Shown piece after piece: positions 1 through 8,330 of a DNA stretch of 64,000 nucleotides. The notes beneath the pieces are model-generated. The model worked only from the letters and a program-made list of their open reading frames with translations, searched no databases and was not told where the DNA came from. Position 1 is the first letter of the stretch. The number at the start of each line of letters is the position of its first letter. The DNA comes from Streptomyces monomycini (GTDB lineage: Bacteria; Actinomycetota; Actinomycetes; Streptomycetales; Streptomycetaceae), in assembly GCF_022271435.1 (NCBI RefSeq), contig NZ_JAFIQY010000037.1, positions 1 through 64,000 of the forward strand. The letters run 5' to 3'. The position numbers were made by a program, and so were the translations under genes.

Positions 1-131
1 TGGAAACCCTCCTCAGCGACCCCGCCCTGCGCGACCGCATGGGCGAGACGGCCCGCACCAACATCCAGCGCTACGCCACCGACGAGATCGTCCAGCGCTG
101 GGAGAACCTCTTCACCTTCCTCCAACGCTGA
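1..131 (+). CDS. Glycosyltransferase C-terminus (partial)
   Basis: Only the last 42 codons are inside the window; the first complete codon is at 3 and the stop is TGA at 129-131. The tail carries the pattern LLSDPALRDRMG followed by RRYATDEI-like and RWENLF-like residues. This is the usual C-terminal helix of actinobacterial GT4-type glycosyltransferases, which pack it back onto the N-terminal Rossmann domain. Substrate and start cannot be judged. It is probably unrelated to the biosynthetic cluster further right. Confidence 0.6.
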   Translation, partial: ETLLSDPALRDRMGETARTNIQRYATDEIVQRWENLFTFLQR

Positions 132-214
132 CCGCAGCCCCGGCGACGGAGCCTCCGCAGCAGATCGTTCGGCCGTTCACCTTCGTAGGTCCGGCCGTTC
201 GACCGCTCGGCGGC

Positions 215-1363
215 TCAGTCGCCGGGCAGCAGCCGTGTCTCGGCGGCCGGGAGGCCTTTGGCCCACCAGTGGTCGTAGCGGCGGTAGGGCGCGGGGTCCC
301 GGTCGGCCAGGAAGGCCGTGAGCGACCGGGCCTCCGCGGCCAGTTCCTCCCAGACCTCGTCCGGGAGGGGGTGGAAGGCGGTGGCCTCGATGCCGCCGTC
401 GGCGGGACGCCACACGCCGGCGACGTAGCCGTCCACCAGCAGCGTGGGCAGTACGTCGCCGTTCACGCGGATCACGAGCTTGCGGTACGCGGGCGGAATG
501 ACGCGGCCGCGGTCGGCGTAGGCGAGCAGGACGCTGTCCCACATCGCCATCAGCCGGGGCGGGGCCGGGGTGTCCTCGGCGGGCCGGGGTGCGTCGGGGA
601 CGTCGTACAGCACCGTGCCGTCCGGGCCTGCCAGGTGTACGAGGCTGTCGGCGAGCGCCTGCAACGCGGCTTTGACACGGTCCCGCCGTATCAGCGAGAA
701 CTGGGCCACGTCCGCCACCGACGCCGGACCGAATCCCGCGAGGTAGCGGCGCACCAGCACCTGTAGGCCCGCCGCGGCCGCTTCGGGATCGGTCAGCGCC
801 GGTCGCCCGCTTGCCGCGACGTAGGCCTGGCGGGTGGTGAACCGCCACGGCGCTTCGGCGGGCGCGTGCCAGAGGGGAACGTACTGGCGCAGCATCCGCC
901 AGGCCGACTGCTCCAGCGGTGCGCCGAGACGCTCTTCGAGATGGCCTTGCAGAGCGGCGGCGGTGCGTGGCCGGTCGGCGTACGCGAGCAGCTCCGGGAC
1001 GAGGGTGTCGGCGTCGGCCGCCGTCAGCCCGGACGCCCGGAAACGAGCGTCGCCGAGCCTGGAGCCGCGCAGCGTCGGCTCCATGGCTTCGCGGAAGGTC
1101 CGGTAGTCCTCGGAGTGGACCAGGTGCAAGGTGACCCGCATGAGCGTGGCCTTGACCGCTTCGTGGCCGGACACGACGGCGTCGAGGTCGCCCGGGGTGA
1201 AGCCGGCGAGGCGGTTCCACAGAGCGATGTACGGCGAGGCAGGCTGCTGTGCCTGGAGGGCTACCACCTGCCGCAGCGCGTCGGTGACGCCGGCCGGTTC
1301 GCGGCCGAGCAGCAACTGCCGTGCGAGCGTGGAGCGGTTGAGGGAACGCTCAGTGATCACCAT
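215..1363 (-). CDS. AlkZ/YcaQ-like winged-helix protein
   Basis: A 382-residue protein of the HTH_42 (winged helix DNA-binding) superfamily, which includes the DNA glycosylases AlkZ and YcaQ. Near residue 37 it has a QAQ tripeptide (context ALQAQQP). This matches the Q-x-Q catalytic motif of the glycosylase members, which excise bulky or cross-linking alkyl adducts. AlkZ paralogues often act as self-resistance genes beside DNA-damaging natural product clusters, but many family members are stand-alone and uncharacterised. It lies about 10 kb from the PKS cluster, so a resistance role is only a possibility. Confidence 0.7.
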   Translation of the reverse strand: MVITERSLNRSTLARQLLLGREPAGVTDALRQVVALQAQQPASPYIALWNRLAGFTPGDLDAVVSGHEAVKATLMRVTLHLVHSEDYRTFREAMEPTLRGSRLGDARFRASGLTAADADTLVPELLAYADRPRTAAALQGHLEERLGAPLEQSAWRMLRQYVPLWHAPAEAPWRFTTRQAYVAASGRPALTDPEAAAAGLQVLVRRYLAGFGPASVADVAQFSLIRRDRVKAALQALADSLVHLAGPDGTVLYDVPDAPRPAEDTPAPPRLMAMWDSVLLAYADRGRVIPPAYRKLVIRVNGDVLPTLLVDGYVAGVWRPADGGIEATAFHPLPDEVWEELAAEARSLTAFLADRDPAPYRRYDHWWAKGLPAAETRLLPGD

Positions 1364-1451
1364 GCGGTGATTCTCCTGCCTCGTCCGGTGGTCGCGGGGG
1401 CGATCAGGGCAACCGCACGATGCTCGGACTCCGTCCCACCGGTGCGGCGTC

Positions 1452-2297
1452 TCAGTCCCACCAGAATTCCCACTGACCGGCGCCTATGAGGTGTTCGGCG
1501 TACGAGTCGAGGGATGGCTGGGAGCCCTGCCAGAGGTTGTCGGGGCAGACGGCGAAGTGCTCAGCGGCGACGAGCAGGGCGTCCTCCTTGTCCGTCGGTG
1601 GCGCGGCGACGCTGAGGTGCAGGGTCGCGAAGCCGACCGCCACGACCCGGGCGCCGAAACGCCGTTCCCAGTCCCGTACGACCGCGGAGTACTTGGCGGT
1701 GTCGTTGTCGTAGTTCGCCGGGCCGCTCCAGCCGACGGCTGTCAGAGCGTCGGCTCCGCGGTCCGCCGCGACGAGGCCCAGGCGTAGGTGCGGTCTGCGC
1801 GCGGCGAAGAGCTGGGCGAAGGCGGCGGCCGCCGCGTCCGGGTCCGCCGCCGGTTCCTGGCCGGGCGCGCACCCCGGCCAGGACAGCCCGAACGGGGCGG
1901 TGAGGGCCGGAGGACCGTCCGGCGACCGCGGGGCCTCCCCATCGCCGTTGCCGTTGCCGTTGCCGTCCTGAGCGTGCTCGTCCTGAGCGTACATTTCCCA
2001 CCACGTGGCAAGGAGTTGCGCGGGGGAGTGGGCCTCGGGCGAGGACATGTCCTCGGGATTCAGCTCGCCCGAGGCCCAGGGCCGGAACTCGTCGTCGCCC
2101 GGACCGAGCCGGTCGAGCAGCAGCGGCCACCACCCGGTCGCGGCGTGCTCGGCGCGCAGACGTGCCCAGAGGCCGGCGGAGGCGGCGTCGTCGCTCAGCC
2201 ACAGGGGCGCCACGTCACTGTCACCCTCGTCGGCTGTGATCATCCGGCCGGGCGGGAGGAGGGTGCCGAGGGGCGGGCTGAGCAGTTCCTTGTTCAT
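1452..2297 (-). CDS. DUF4253 domain protein
   Basis: A 281-residue cytoplasmic protein whose C-terminal third matches DUF4253: WSGPANYDND, WERRFGARVV and a terminal Trp-rich tail ending GQWEFWWD. No signal peptide or membrane segment is visible. The middle (about residues 115-130) is a low-complexity Asp/Gly/Asn run encoded by a gccgttgccgttgc-type repeat. The family is common in Streptomyces and has no established biochemical role. The gene lies downstream of, and in the same direction as, the alpha/beta hydrolase gene. Confidence 0.7.
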   Translation of the reverse strand: MNKELLSPPLGTLLPPGRMITADEGDSDVAPLWLSDDAASAGLWARLRAEHAATGWWPLLLDRLGPGDDEFRPWASGELNPEDMSSPEAHSPAQLLATWWEMYAQDEHAQDGNGNGNGDGEAPRSPDGPPALTAPFGLSWPGCAPGQEPAADPDAAAAAFAQLFAARRPHLRLGLVAADRGADALTAVGWSGPANYDNDTAKYSAVVRDWERRFGARVVAVGFATLHLSVAAPPTDKEDALLVAAEHFAVCPDNLWQGSQPSLDSYAEHLIGAGQWEFWWD

Positions 2298-2361
2298 GCC
2301 CGGATGGTAAAGGCGGGGTCTGACAACGCCCCGGCAGCAGCGTCCCTCCCCCGGTGCGGCC

Positions 2362-3264
2362 TCACCGCACCAGAGCCGCAGCCAGGTCCCGCGGCCGCGC
2401 GGCGAACGGACTGTGGCTGCCCGGGAGGGTGCGTACGGTGAACGGGTGGGCGGGCACGGCCCGGTCGGCCTCCTCGATCATCAGATCCTGCACGGCGGGA
2501 GGCAGCGCGTGGTCGTCCGCGCAGCGCAGGAAGGTGCGCGGAATCCGGCCCCACCGCGCCGGGGTGACGGTGACCGGGGCGTCCACGATCGCCAGTGGCA
2601 GATCGGTGCTCAGCAGGGACCGCCAGCGGTCGAAGCGGTCCGGAGGCGTGTCCTGGTAGTGGGTCTGCCGCAGCATCTCGACGTACGCGGGGTCCGGTGA
2701 GAGCGGGTTGATCCGTATCGCGCCCAGGGCTTGCGGGTCACCGAGGGGGAGGCCCTGCCCCAGGGCGCCGGCGTTCTCGGGTGCGTCGATGTAGTCGGAG
2801 AAACGGGGACGCCCACCGGGGACGAAGGCGGACAGGTAGACGATCCGGTCGACGAGTTCCGGCGCCCGCTCGGCGGCCAGTGACGCCGGGCCGCCGCCCG
2901 CGCTGTGGGCGACGAGCACGACGTTCCGGTGGTGCCGGACCTGACGCAGAGCGGCCAGCACGGCGTCGGCGCAGTCGTCCATCGTCACGTCGGCGGCCTG
3001 CGACTTCTCGGTCAGCAGGCCTGGCTGGCCGGGCCGCAGGTAACCGGTGGGCAGCGGCGCCTCGCAGCCGTGCCCGGGCAGGTCGACGGCCACACTCGCG
3101 GCACCGAGCCCGGTGAGGGCCCGCTGGGTCGGCGCCCAGTGCGCGGAACTGTGCCAGGCGCCGTGCACGAGGACGAAGACGGTGCCGGGGACGCTGTCAG
3201 TTGGGGAATCGCCGGTACGGGCCGGTGCGTGGCCCGTACGGCGGGACGGAGAAACGTTGCTCAT
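2362..3264 (-). CDS. Alpha/beta hydrolase
   Basis: A 300-residue alpha/beta-hydrolase of the salicylate esterase/EstC-like type. VLVHGAWHSS forms the oxyanion-side HG loop near residue 33, AHSAGGG is the nucleophile elbow around residue 116, and GSHSPF near the C-terminus supplies the catalytic His. The ATG at 3264 is chosen because the N-terminal strand follows soon after. The reading frame stays open much further upstream, but that extension overlaps the divergent LysR gene and is not credible. Divergent pairing with the LysR gene suggests that regulator controls it. The substrate is unknown, probably a small ester or amide. Confidence 0.8.
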   Translation of the reverse strand: MSNVSPSRRTGHAPARTGDSPTDSVPGTVFVLVHGAWHSSAHWAPTQRALTGLGAASVAVDLPGHGCEAPLPTGYLRPGQPGLLTEKSQAADVTMDDCADAVLAALRQVRHHRNVVLVAHSAGGGPASLAAERAPELVDRIVYLSAFVPGGRPRFSDYIDAPENAGALGQGLPLGDPQALGAIRINPLSPDPAYVEMLRQTHYQDTPPDRFDRWRSLLSTDLPLAIVDAPVTVTPARWGRIPRTFLRCADDHALPPAVQDLMIEEADRAVPAHPFTVRTLPGSHSPFAARPRDLAAALVR

Positions 3265-3471
3265 ACCGCCATCCCAGTCGACCACCGCAGCGTCATCCAG
3301 CGAAAGATCTGAGAAGGTGAGCAGCGATACCTCTGAGATATCGCCGGAGGGCCGAGAGGGCCGGAGGGCTGAGAGGGCCGCGAGAGCTGAGACGGTCGAG
3401 TGGACCGAGTGAGCTGGAAGGCCTGAGAGGGCTGAGGGACCGGGAAGTCGGAGAGCCGGAGGAGGGGCGTC
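3265..3471. promoter_or_regulatory. Divergent hydrolase/LysR promoter with purine-rich repeats
   Basis: A 207-bp intergenic region. From about 3335 to 3465 it is a plus-strand purine-rich tract in which GAGAGGG/GGAGGGC-like units recur every 9-20 bp. Closer to the hydrolase, CTCTGAGATATCGCCGGAGG has a small ATAT core. LysR regulators normally bind such a shared intergenic region. No clear -35/-10 could be assigned. Confidence 0.4.
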
Positions 3472-4419
3472 ATGGAAGCACGGCATCTGCGGTACGCGCT
3501 CGCACTCGCCGAGCACGCGCACTTCGGCCGGGCGGCCGATGCGCTGGGGATCGCGCAGCCTCCGCTGTCCAAGCAGATCGCCGACCTGGAACGCGAGGTG
3601 GGCGCCCGGTTGTTCGACCGCACGCGCCGGGGAGTGTTCCCGACGGCCGCGGGCGTGGCGTTCCTCGCCCGGGCACGCCGGGCGCTCGGTGAGATGACGG
3701 CGGCCGCGTCCGACGCGGGCCGGGCCGCGCGGGGCGAGACGGGCCGCCTGCGTCTGGGTTTCATCGCCTCGGCGCTGCTCGAACCCCTCCCGGTCGTCCT
3801 CGGCCGGTTCGGCCGCGAGCGCCCCGATGTGCGGCTGGAACTGCACGAGATGGCGACCAGCCGCAGCACCGCCGCCCTCGTGGCAGGGGAACTGGACGTG
3901 GCGGTCACGCTCGGACACCCGCGGGGCGCCGGGGCCGAGCACCTCGTGTCCGTACCGATCGGCCACGACCACCTGGTCGCCGTCGTGAGCACCGCGCACC
4001 CGTATGCGGGGCGCCCGTCGGTGAGCGTGGACCAACTGCGGCACCAGCGGCTGATCGTGGCCTCCGGCGAGGACGAGCCGGCCACCTCCGCCGGGCTGCG
4101 CGCCCTGCTGGGCGAGGAGGCCGCGGCACTGTGCGGCGCGACCGTCGCGCGGGACGTCCACACGATCATCGGCCTCGCCGCCTCCGGGGTGGGCGTCGGC
4201 CTGGGGCCGTCCCGGATGGCGGCGGCCCCGCGCCCGGGGACGTGGCTGTGCGAGGTGACGCCCCGTACGCCGCTGCCGGACCTCTTCCTGTCCTTCGCGG
4301 CTTCGGCACAGTCCCCGGTACTGCACGCCTTCCTCGACGTCATCCGGCGCAGCTGCCCCGATGCCGACGCCGCACTCGACCACCGTCCCGGCCGTCGCCC
4401 GGCCCCGCCTCGCACCTGA
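3472..4419 (+). CDS. LysR family transcriptional regulator
   Basis: A 315-residue LTTR. The N-terminal winged helix-turn-helix (about residues 1-60) reads MEARHLRYALALAEHAHFG, then QPPLSKQIADLE and LFDRTRRGV. A typical periplasmic-binding-protein-like effector domain follows, with LRLGFIASAL near residue 93. The start is ATG with GGAGGGG upstream. It is divergent from the alpha/beta hydrolase gene at 2362-3264, the standard arrangement of an LTTR with its target. The inducer is unknown. Confidence 0.9.
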   Translation: MEARHLRYALALAEHAHFGRAADALGIAQPPLSKQIADLEREVGARLFDRTRRGVFPTAAGVAFLARARRALGEMTAAASDAGRAARGETGRLRLGFIASALLEPLPVVLGRFGRERPDVRLELHEMATSRSTAALVAGELDVAVTLGHPRGAGAEHLVSVPIGHDHLVAVVSTAHPYAGRPSVSVDQLRHQRLIVASGEDEPATSAGLRALLGEEAAALCGATVARDVHTIIGLAASGVGVGLGPSRMAAAPRPGTWLCEVTPRTPLPDLFLSFAASAQSPVLHAFLDVIRRSCPDADAALDHRPGRRPAPPRT

Positions 4420-4453
4420 CGCTCACACACAGGCGCGCGGTGACCGAGCCGCC

Positions 4454-5215
4454 CTAGGTGTATTGCCCTGTGAGGCTGGGGACGCGGCCGGCGGGGATCC
4501 GGCCATGGACGTCCTTGAGCAGGTTGCCCATGGCCATCCGGAAGATTTCGGCTTGGTGGGCGCCGATGAACGCGGTGTGGCCGAACACCTCCAGGACGAC
4601 GAGGCCGTGCAGGTGGCCCCACGCGCTCAGGAAGAGGGCCGCGGCGGGAGGCGGGAGGGAGCCTACGGCGTCGGGTGGGAGCTGGTGCAGGTGGTCACGG
4701 AGTGACGGGGAGAGGTCTCCGGTGTCGGCTGCGGCGAGTTGGGCTTCGGTGAAGCCGCCGAACAGCTCGCGCCGGAAGATGGCGCTCATCCGCCGCAGGG
4801 CCTGGGTGGTGGGGCCGTCCACGGGAGCTTCGTAGTGCCGCAGGGGTGCTCCGTACAGCAGTTGGAAGCGTTCGGGGTGGGTGATGGCCCAGGTGCGATA
4901 GCCCTCGGCCGCGGCGACCAGGCGCGGCGGGGGTGTGGTGTCCGGCGCGGCGTCCACGGCGGCTCCCACGGCGTCGGCGAGGTCGTCGTACGCCTTCGTG
5001 ATGAGCGCGGTGACGAGGTCGTCCCGGCTCGGGAAGTAGTGGTAGAGCGCCTGCACGGTCATGCCCAGGCTGCGGGCGACCGCGCGCAGGGACAGTGCGG
5101 CGGGGCCTGCGCCGTCGATGTGCTCCTCGGCGGCCGTCAGGATCTCGCGGACGGCCGCGGCCCGCCGCCGCTCGCGCAGGGTCGGTTTGGCGGATGGGGG
5201 CTGGGCCGTCGGCAT
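4454..5215 (-). CDS. TetR family transcriptional regulator
   Basis: A 253-residue TetR repressor. The helix-turn-helix is at about residues 15-65 (LSLRAVARSLGMTVQALYHYFPSRDDL), followed by a WHG/TetR_C-like ligand-binding domain. The ATG at 5215 places the HTH at the usual distance from the N-terminus; the longer open frame to 5344 runs through the operator region and is rejected. The divergent DUF2306 gene at 5517 is the likely target. The intergenic inverted repeat at 5268-5295 is a reasonable operator. Confidence 0.88.
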   Translation of the reverse strand: MPTAQPPSAKPTLRERRRAAAVREILTAAEEHIDGAGPAALSLRAVARSLGMTVQALYHYFPSRDDLVTALITKAYDDLADAVGAAVDAAPDTTPPPRLVAAAEGYRTWAITHPERFQLLYGAPLRHYEAPVDGPTTQALRRMSAIFRRELFGGFTEAQLAAADTGDLSPSLRDHLHQLPPDAVGSLPPPAAALFLSAWGHLHGLVVLEVFGHTAFIGAHQAEIFRMAMGNLLKDVHGRIPAGRVPSLTGQYT

Positions 5216-5267
5216 GCGGTGATCGTACGGCGGGCCCTTGACGGCGACAAGAGGGGCGAAGGGCGTC

Positions 5268-5295
5268 AGGAAAATCTGACACTGCCAAATTTCCT
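5268..5295. promoter_or_regulatory. Candidate TetR operator (inverted repeat)
   Basis: AGGAAA at 5268-5273 and TTTCCT at 5290-5295 form an inverted repeat around an AT-richer core containing TGACACTGCCAAA. It lies about 53 bp upstream of the TetR start and on the way to the divergent DUF2306 gene, a fitting place for autoregulation and for control of the neighbour. The 302-bp gap 5216-5516 holds this element, the tandem repeat at 5420-5470 and no credible gene. Confidence 0.4.
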
Positions 5296-5419
5296 GGTCG
5301 ATCGCTAGCGTCGTCCGAAGCGGCGGCGAGGCGGGACACCGCAACCCTTTCCGGCCCCGCCCTGCCCGCTCCGTCGGCGCGCCGCCTCAACCGAACCGCC
5401 GCCCGCCTCGCCGGGCCTT

Positions 5420-5470
5420 GAGGGCGATGCTCCGACGAGAGCGATGCCCCGACGAGGGCGATGCCCCGAC
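5420..5470. repeat. Three tandem 17-bp repeats
   Basis: Three contiguous copies of a 17-mer, GAGGGCGATGCYCCGAC, at 5420-5436, 5437-5453 and 5454-5470. They differ by one base each (C/T at position 12; G/A at position 4). They lie 46 bp before the DUF2306 start codon, probably in its promoter or leader. Function is unknown; this could be replication slippage or an iterated binding site. Confidence 0.75.
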
Positions 5471-5516
5471 GCCCTTCTTCAGCACAGATATTCATGGACA
5501 TTCAGGGAGACACCCG

Positions 5517-6176
5517 ATGGCAACAGCAGCAGTCACATCCCGGCCGGCTCGTCGCATGTGGTGGGCGGCCTGGGCGACGCTCACCGTGTCGGCGGTCGCC
5601 ATAGCCGGTTACAGCGTCCCCGCCTACCTGGCCGGCGACCCGACGCAGAGCAGGCTCCCTCTCAATCCGGACGTGGCCCTGCACTACCTGACCATCGCAC
5701 TGCACGCTCTCCCCGCGGGTCTTGTCCTGCTGCTCGGGCCGGTCCAGTTCGTCCCGGCCCTGCGCGACAAGTACCGGGCCATGCACCGGATCGTCGGCCG
5801 GGTGTACATGGTCAGCGTCGTGTTCGCCTCCGTGGCGGCCGTCCTGGCGGCCACGTTCTCCGTCAACGGGTTCTCCGCGCAGGTCGCCTTCTACCTGCTG
5901 ACGGCCGCCTGGCTGTACTCCCTGGCGCAGGCGTACCGGACGATCCGGCGGGGCCAGGTCCGGCTGCACCGCATCTGGATGATCCGCAACTATGCCCTCT
6001 CCTTCGCGGCCGTGGTGCTGCGGGTCTTCCTCGTCCTGGGCCTGGCGGCCCGCTCGCGCTACGAGTGGCTGACCGTGGAGAGCGTCTACACCACGTCGGC
6101 GTGGGCCTCGATCCTGGTCAGCGCGGGCGTCGCCGAATGGTTCATCGTCCAGCGTGCGGTGGCCTCGCGCCGGTAG
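5517..6176 (+). CDS. DUF2306 membrane protein
   Basis: A 219-residue integral membrane protein of the DUF2306 family. Hydrophobic helices start near residues 15 (MWWAAWATLTVSAVAIAG), 55, 90, 115 and 155. The family hallmark HRIVGRVY lies in the middle, with HRIWMIRNYALSFAAVVLRV further on. The ATG at 5517 follows AGGGAGACACCCG and is preferred to the upstream in-frame ATG at 5418, which lies in the tandem repeat area. The function of the family is not established. Divergent from a TetR gene that probably represses it. Confidence 0.8.
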   Translation: MATAAVTSRPARRMWWAAWATLTVSAVAIAGYSVPAYLAGDPTQSRLPLNPDVALHYLTIALHALPAGLVLLLGPVQFVPALRDKYRAMHRIVGRVYMVSVVFASVAAVLAATFSVNGFSAQVAFYLLTAAWLYSLAQAYRTIRRGQVRLHRIWMIRNYALSFAAVVLRVFLVLGLAARSRYEWLTVESVYTTSAWASILVSAGVAEWFIVQRAVASRR

Positions 6177-6219
6177 GCGCCCGGGCCGGCGGGTCTCGGC
6201 CCATGTTACGAACCGCCAC

Positions 6220-6233
6220 TCACCGGCCGGTGA
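6220..6233. terminator. Short palindrome between convergent genes
   Basis: TCACCGGCCGGTGA is a perfect 14-bp palindrome between the convergent DUF2306 and ornithine cyclodeaminase genes. The position fits a small bidirectional terminator, but the stem is short and has no U-tract. Confidence 0.3.
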
Positions 6234-6237
6234 CTTC

Positions 6238-7221
6238 TCAGCCGGAGAAGTCGAACGCGGTGCCCAGCCCCCGCTGATCCGCCCACGCGCGGATCCACGC
6301 CAGGATCGGGACGTCCCATGGGTAGGGCGCGGCGAGTTCGAACACGATCGTCTCCGTGGGGGAGCTGCGGGCGGGCACCTTGCCTGTCATCACATCTGCC
6401 AGTTCCAACGCGCCCACGGGGGCCGGCGGAGGAGGGTCGCCGATGAAGCCGCTGGCGAAGCCGAAGGCCACCAGTTCAGGGCGCCGTGCCGTGGGTACGG
6501 CCAAGCGGGCGCCGTGTGCGAGCAGGTTGCCGCCCGCGCCGGTCATGCTGATCACCAGCGCGCCCGGACGTACGCACCGGGGGTCGGGCACCGCTGCCTC
6601 GCCAGGGGAGTAACGGCCCGCCGCGGTGATGACGTCGGCCCCGGTCACCGCCTCCTCTATGGTGGCCGCGACCGATACGCGTATCGCGTCGCCGAGTTGG
6701 GAGCGCAGGTCCGCACCGAACGCCGTCCGGCTCTCGTGCGACGGGCTCCACAGCTTCAGGTGCGTCAGGCCCGGCATCACGCGACGGATGGTGCGTACAT
6801 GGCTCCGGGCCTGCGCTCCGCTGCCCAGCACCGTCAGTGTGGTGGCGTCGGCGGGAGCGAGATGGCGTACACCGACAGCGGCGGGGACCGAGGTGCGCAG
6901 CACGTTGAAGTCATCCAGCGCGATCATGCTGTCGACGGCGCCGGTGGTGCCGTCCAGCTGGATGCCGAGCCATGCGTTGGGGCGCTCCCCTTGCACCCTG
7001 TTGGGAAAGAGCCGCAGGGTGGCGGGGCCGCTCGCCAGCGAGACGAACTGCGCGGCCAACTCGTCGCCGTTGGCGAGGTCCAGGCCCGCGAAGATGGTCT
7101 GCGCCCGATCGCCGGAAGCGCACGGGGCGGCCGATCTCTCGACGGCATCGATGGCGCTGTCGAGTTCTTCATCGTCGGCGGCGAGTTGGCTCAGGTCGGA
7201 GCGGCTCAGCAGTAGCGGCAT
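6238..7221 (-). CDS. Ornithine cyclodeaminase / mu-crystallin family protein
   Basis: A 327-residue member of the OCD/mu-crystallin family. The NAD(P)-binding Rossmann motif TVLGSGAQARSHV is near residue 128, preceded by a substrate domain starting MPLLLSRSDL. Members cyclise ornithine to proline, dehydrogenate alanine or act as N-alkyl amino acid or ketimine reductases, so the substrate cannot be assigned from sequence alone. It is followed by a MarR gene on the same strand and may share its transcript. It is unlikely to feed the ornithine/lysine N-hydroxylase of the cluster 23 kb away. Confidence 0.85.
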   Translation of the reverse strand: MPLLLSRSDLSQLAADDEELDSAIDAVERSAAPCASGDRAQTIFAGLDLANGDELAAQFVSLASGPATLRLFPNRVQGERPNAWLGIQLDGTTGAVDSMIALDDFNVLRTSVPAAVGVRHLAPADATTLTVLGSGAQARSHVRTIRRVMPGLTHLKLWSPSHESRTAFGADLRSQLGDAIRVSVAATIEEAVTGADVITAAGRYSPGEAAVPDPRCVRPGALVISMTGAGGNLLAHGARLAVPTARRPELVAFGFASGFIGDPPPPAPVGALELADVMTGKVPARSSPTETIVFELAAPYPWDVPILAWIRAWADQRGLGTAFDFSG

Positions 7222-7335
7222 GGAAGTACCTTTCTCGGCCGGAAGGGCGCGCGGGCCGCCCTGTGTCGTCCTGCGGTGTCCTTGGTAGGGGTGTACGGAG
7301 GTGGACGCGTAGGAATGCGGTACGCCCTGCCGTCG

Positions 7336-7809
7336 TCATCCAGAAGCGGGCGCGGCGTCCGGATCGGCTGCGGCAGGTGCCCCCATCAGCAGGTCTGTGC
7401 AGGTGCGCAGCCACGCGGAGATGACGGGTCCGTCTGCCCCCGCCGCGTCCCGCAGGAGGCTCTCGAACTTCTCCACCGTCGCCGAGGCCAGGGCGAGCCG
7501 GCTGCGGCCGCTGTCGGTCAGCGTCGTGCCCCGGGTCCGCAACTGCGGCGTACGGTCGGCGCGCTCGATGTAACCGGCCTTGGCGAGGGCGTCGAGGATC
7601 TTGAGCATGGTGGGCGCGGCGACCGCGGAGCGGCGGGCGAGTTCGGAGTTGGAGATGCCCGGGTGGTCTTCCAGGAGGGCGAGTACCAGGTACTGCGGTG
7701 TCGTCAGGCCGGCCTGGGTGAGGGCGGCGTCCATCCGGGACCGCAAGGTCTGCTGCAACTTCTTGAGCGCGAAGCCCAGGGACTTTTCCGGGTCTGCATG
7801 GGAGGGCAT
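7336..7809 (-). CDS. MarR family transcriptional regulator
   Basis: A 157-residue winged-helix regulator: TTPQYLVLALLEDHPGIS, then the recognition helix region NSELARRSAVAAPTMLKIL and the wing AKAGYIERADR. It is divergent from an antibiotic-biosynthesis-monooxygenase gene and a bicupin gene, its likely targets. The 109-bp spacer contains two GCTAACTC direct repeats. MarR proteins of this type usually lose DNA affinity on binding phenolic ligands. Confidence 0.9.
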   Translation of the reverse strand: MPSHADPEKSLGFALKKLQQTLRSRMDAALTQAGLTTPQYLVLALLEDHPGISNSELARRSAVAAPTMLKILDALAKAGYIERADRTPQLRTRGTTLTDSGRSRLALASATVEKFESLLRDAAGADGPVISAWLRTCTDLLMGAPAAADPDAAPASG

Positions 7810-7839
7810 GCCCGTCAGCGTACCAACTTGGATTCGCCT

Positions 7840-7865
7840 GCTAACTCGGATTAGGGTGCTAACTC
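7840..7865. promoter_or_regulatory. Direct repeats in MarR/monooxygenase spacer
   Basis: GCTAACTC occurs at 7840-7847 and again at 7858-7865, each preceded by AT-richer sequence (CGGATTAGG between them). They sit midway between the divergent MarR start (7809) and the monooxygenase start (7918), so they are a candidate binding site for the MarR protein. No experimental support is available. Confidence 0.4.
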
Positions 7866-7917
7866 AGTGAGGGCGAGCAGCCCTCGCACCCCAGGACGAA
7901 GCGCCAGGAGGACCACC

Positions 7918-8274
7918 ATGACCAGTCCCGAGACCACCATCTCCGTCACCACGGGCACGACCCGGATCACCCTGGTCAACGTCTTCACCGTCGACCCCGG
8001 GCACCAGACCGCCCTGGTGGAGGCCCTCGACGAGGCCACGCGGTCGATCTTCGTGAAGGTTCCCGGCTTCATCTCGGCCAACCTGCACGTCAGCCTGGAC
8101 GGCACGCGCGTCGTCAACTACGCCCAGTGGGCCGACGAAGCCAGCTACGCCGCGGCTCTCCGGGACCCGGAGGTCCGCGGGCATGTGCGGCACGCCGCGG
8201 GCATCGCGCAGGCGTTTGACCAGACCCTGGCGCAGGTCCGGTCCGTGCACCACGCCGGCACAGCCGGTTCCTGA
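7918..8274 (+). CDS. Antibiotic biosynthesis monooxygenase (ABM) protein
   Basis: A 118-residue protein with a single ferredoxin-like ABM domain: TLVNVFTVDPGHQ, PGFISANLHVSLDG and NYAQWADEASY. ABM enzymes oxidise quinol-type substrates without a cofactor, though many members are merely small stress proteins. The ATG at 7918 follows CAGGAGGACCACC, a strong ribosome binding site, and is preferred over the frame opening at 7867. It probably forms an operon with the bicupin 57 bp downstream, under the divergent MarR regulator. Confidence 0.85.
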   Translation: MTSPETTISVTTGTTRITLVNVFTVDPGHQTALVEALDEATRSIFVKVPGFISANLHVSLDGTRVVNYAQWADEASYAAALRDPEVRGHVRHAAGIAQAFDQTLAQVRSVHHAGTAGS

Positions 8275-8330
8275 ATTCCCTCCGGGTCCCCGGCCGGCCC
8301 GCGAAGTTCCCCGACGGACAAGGACGTCTC

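Noticed and set aside
1925..1970. Imperfect GCCGTTGCCGTTGC repeat as a regulatory element
   Set aside because: It lies inside the DUF4253 gene and simply encodes a Gly/Asn/Asp low-complexity linker.
3265..4383. Long N-terminal extension of the alpha/beta hydrolase frame
   Set aside because: It is the antisense of the LysR gene and has no domain. The hydrolase fold begins right after the ATG at 3264.
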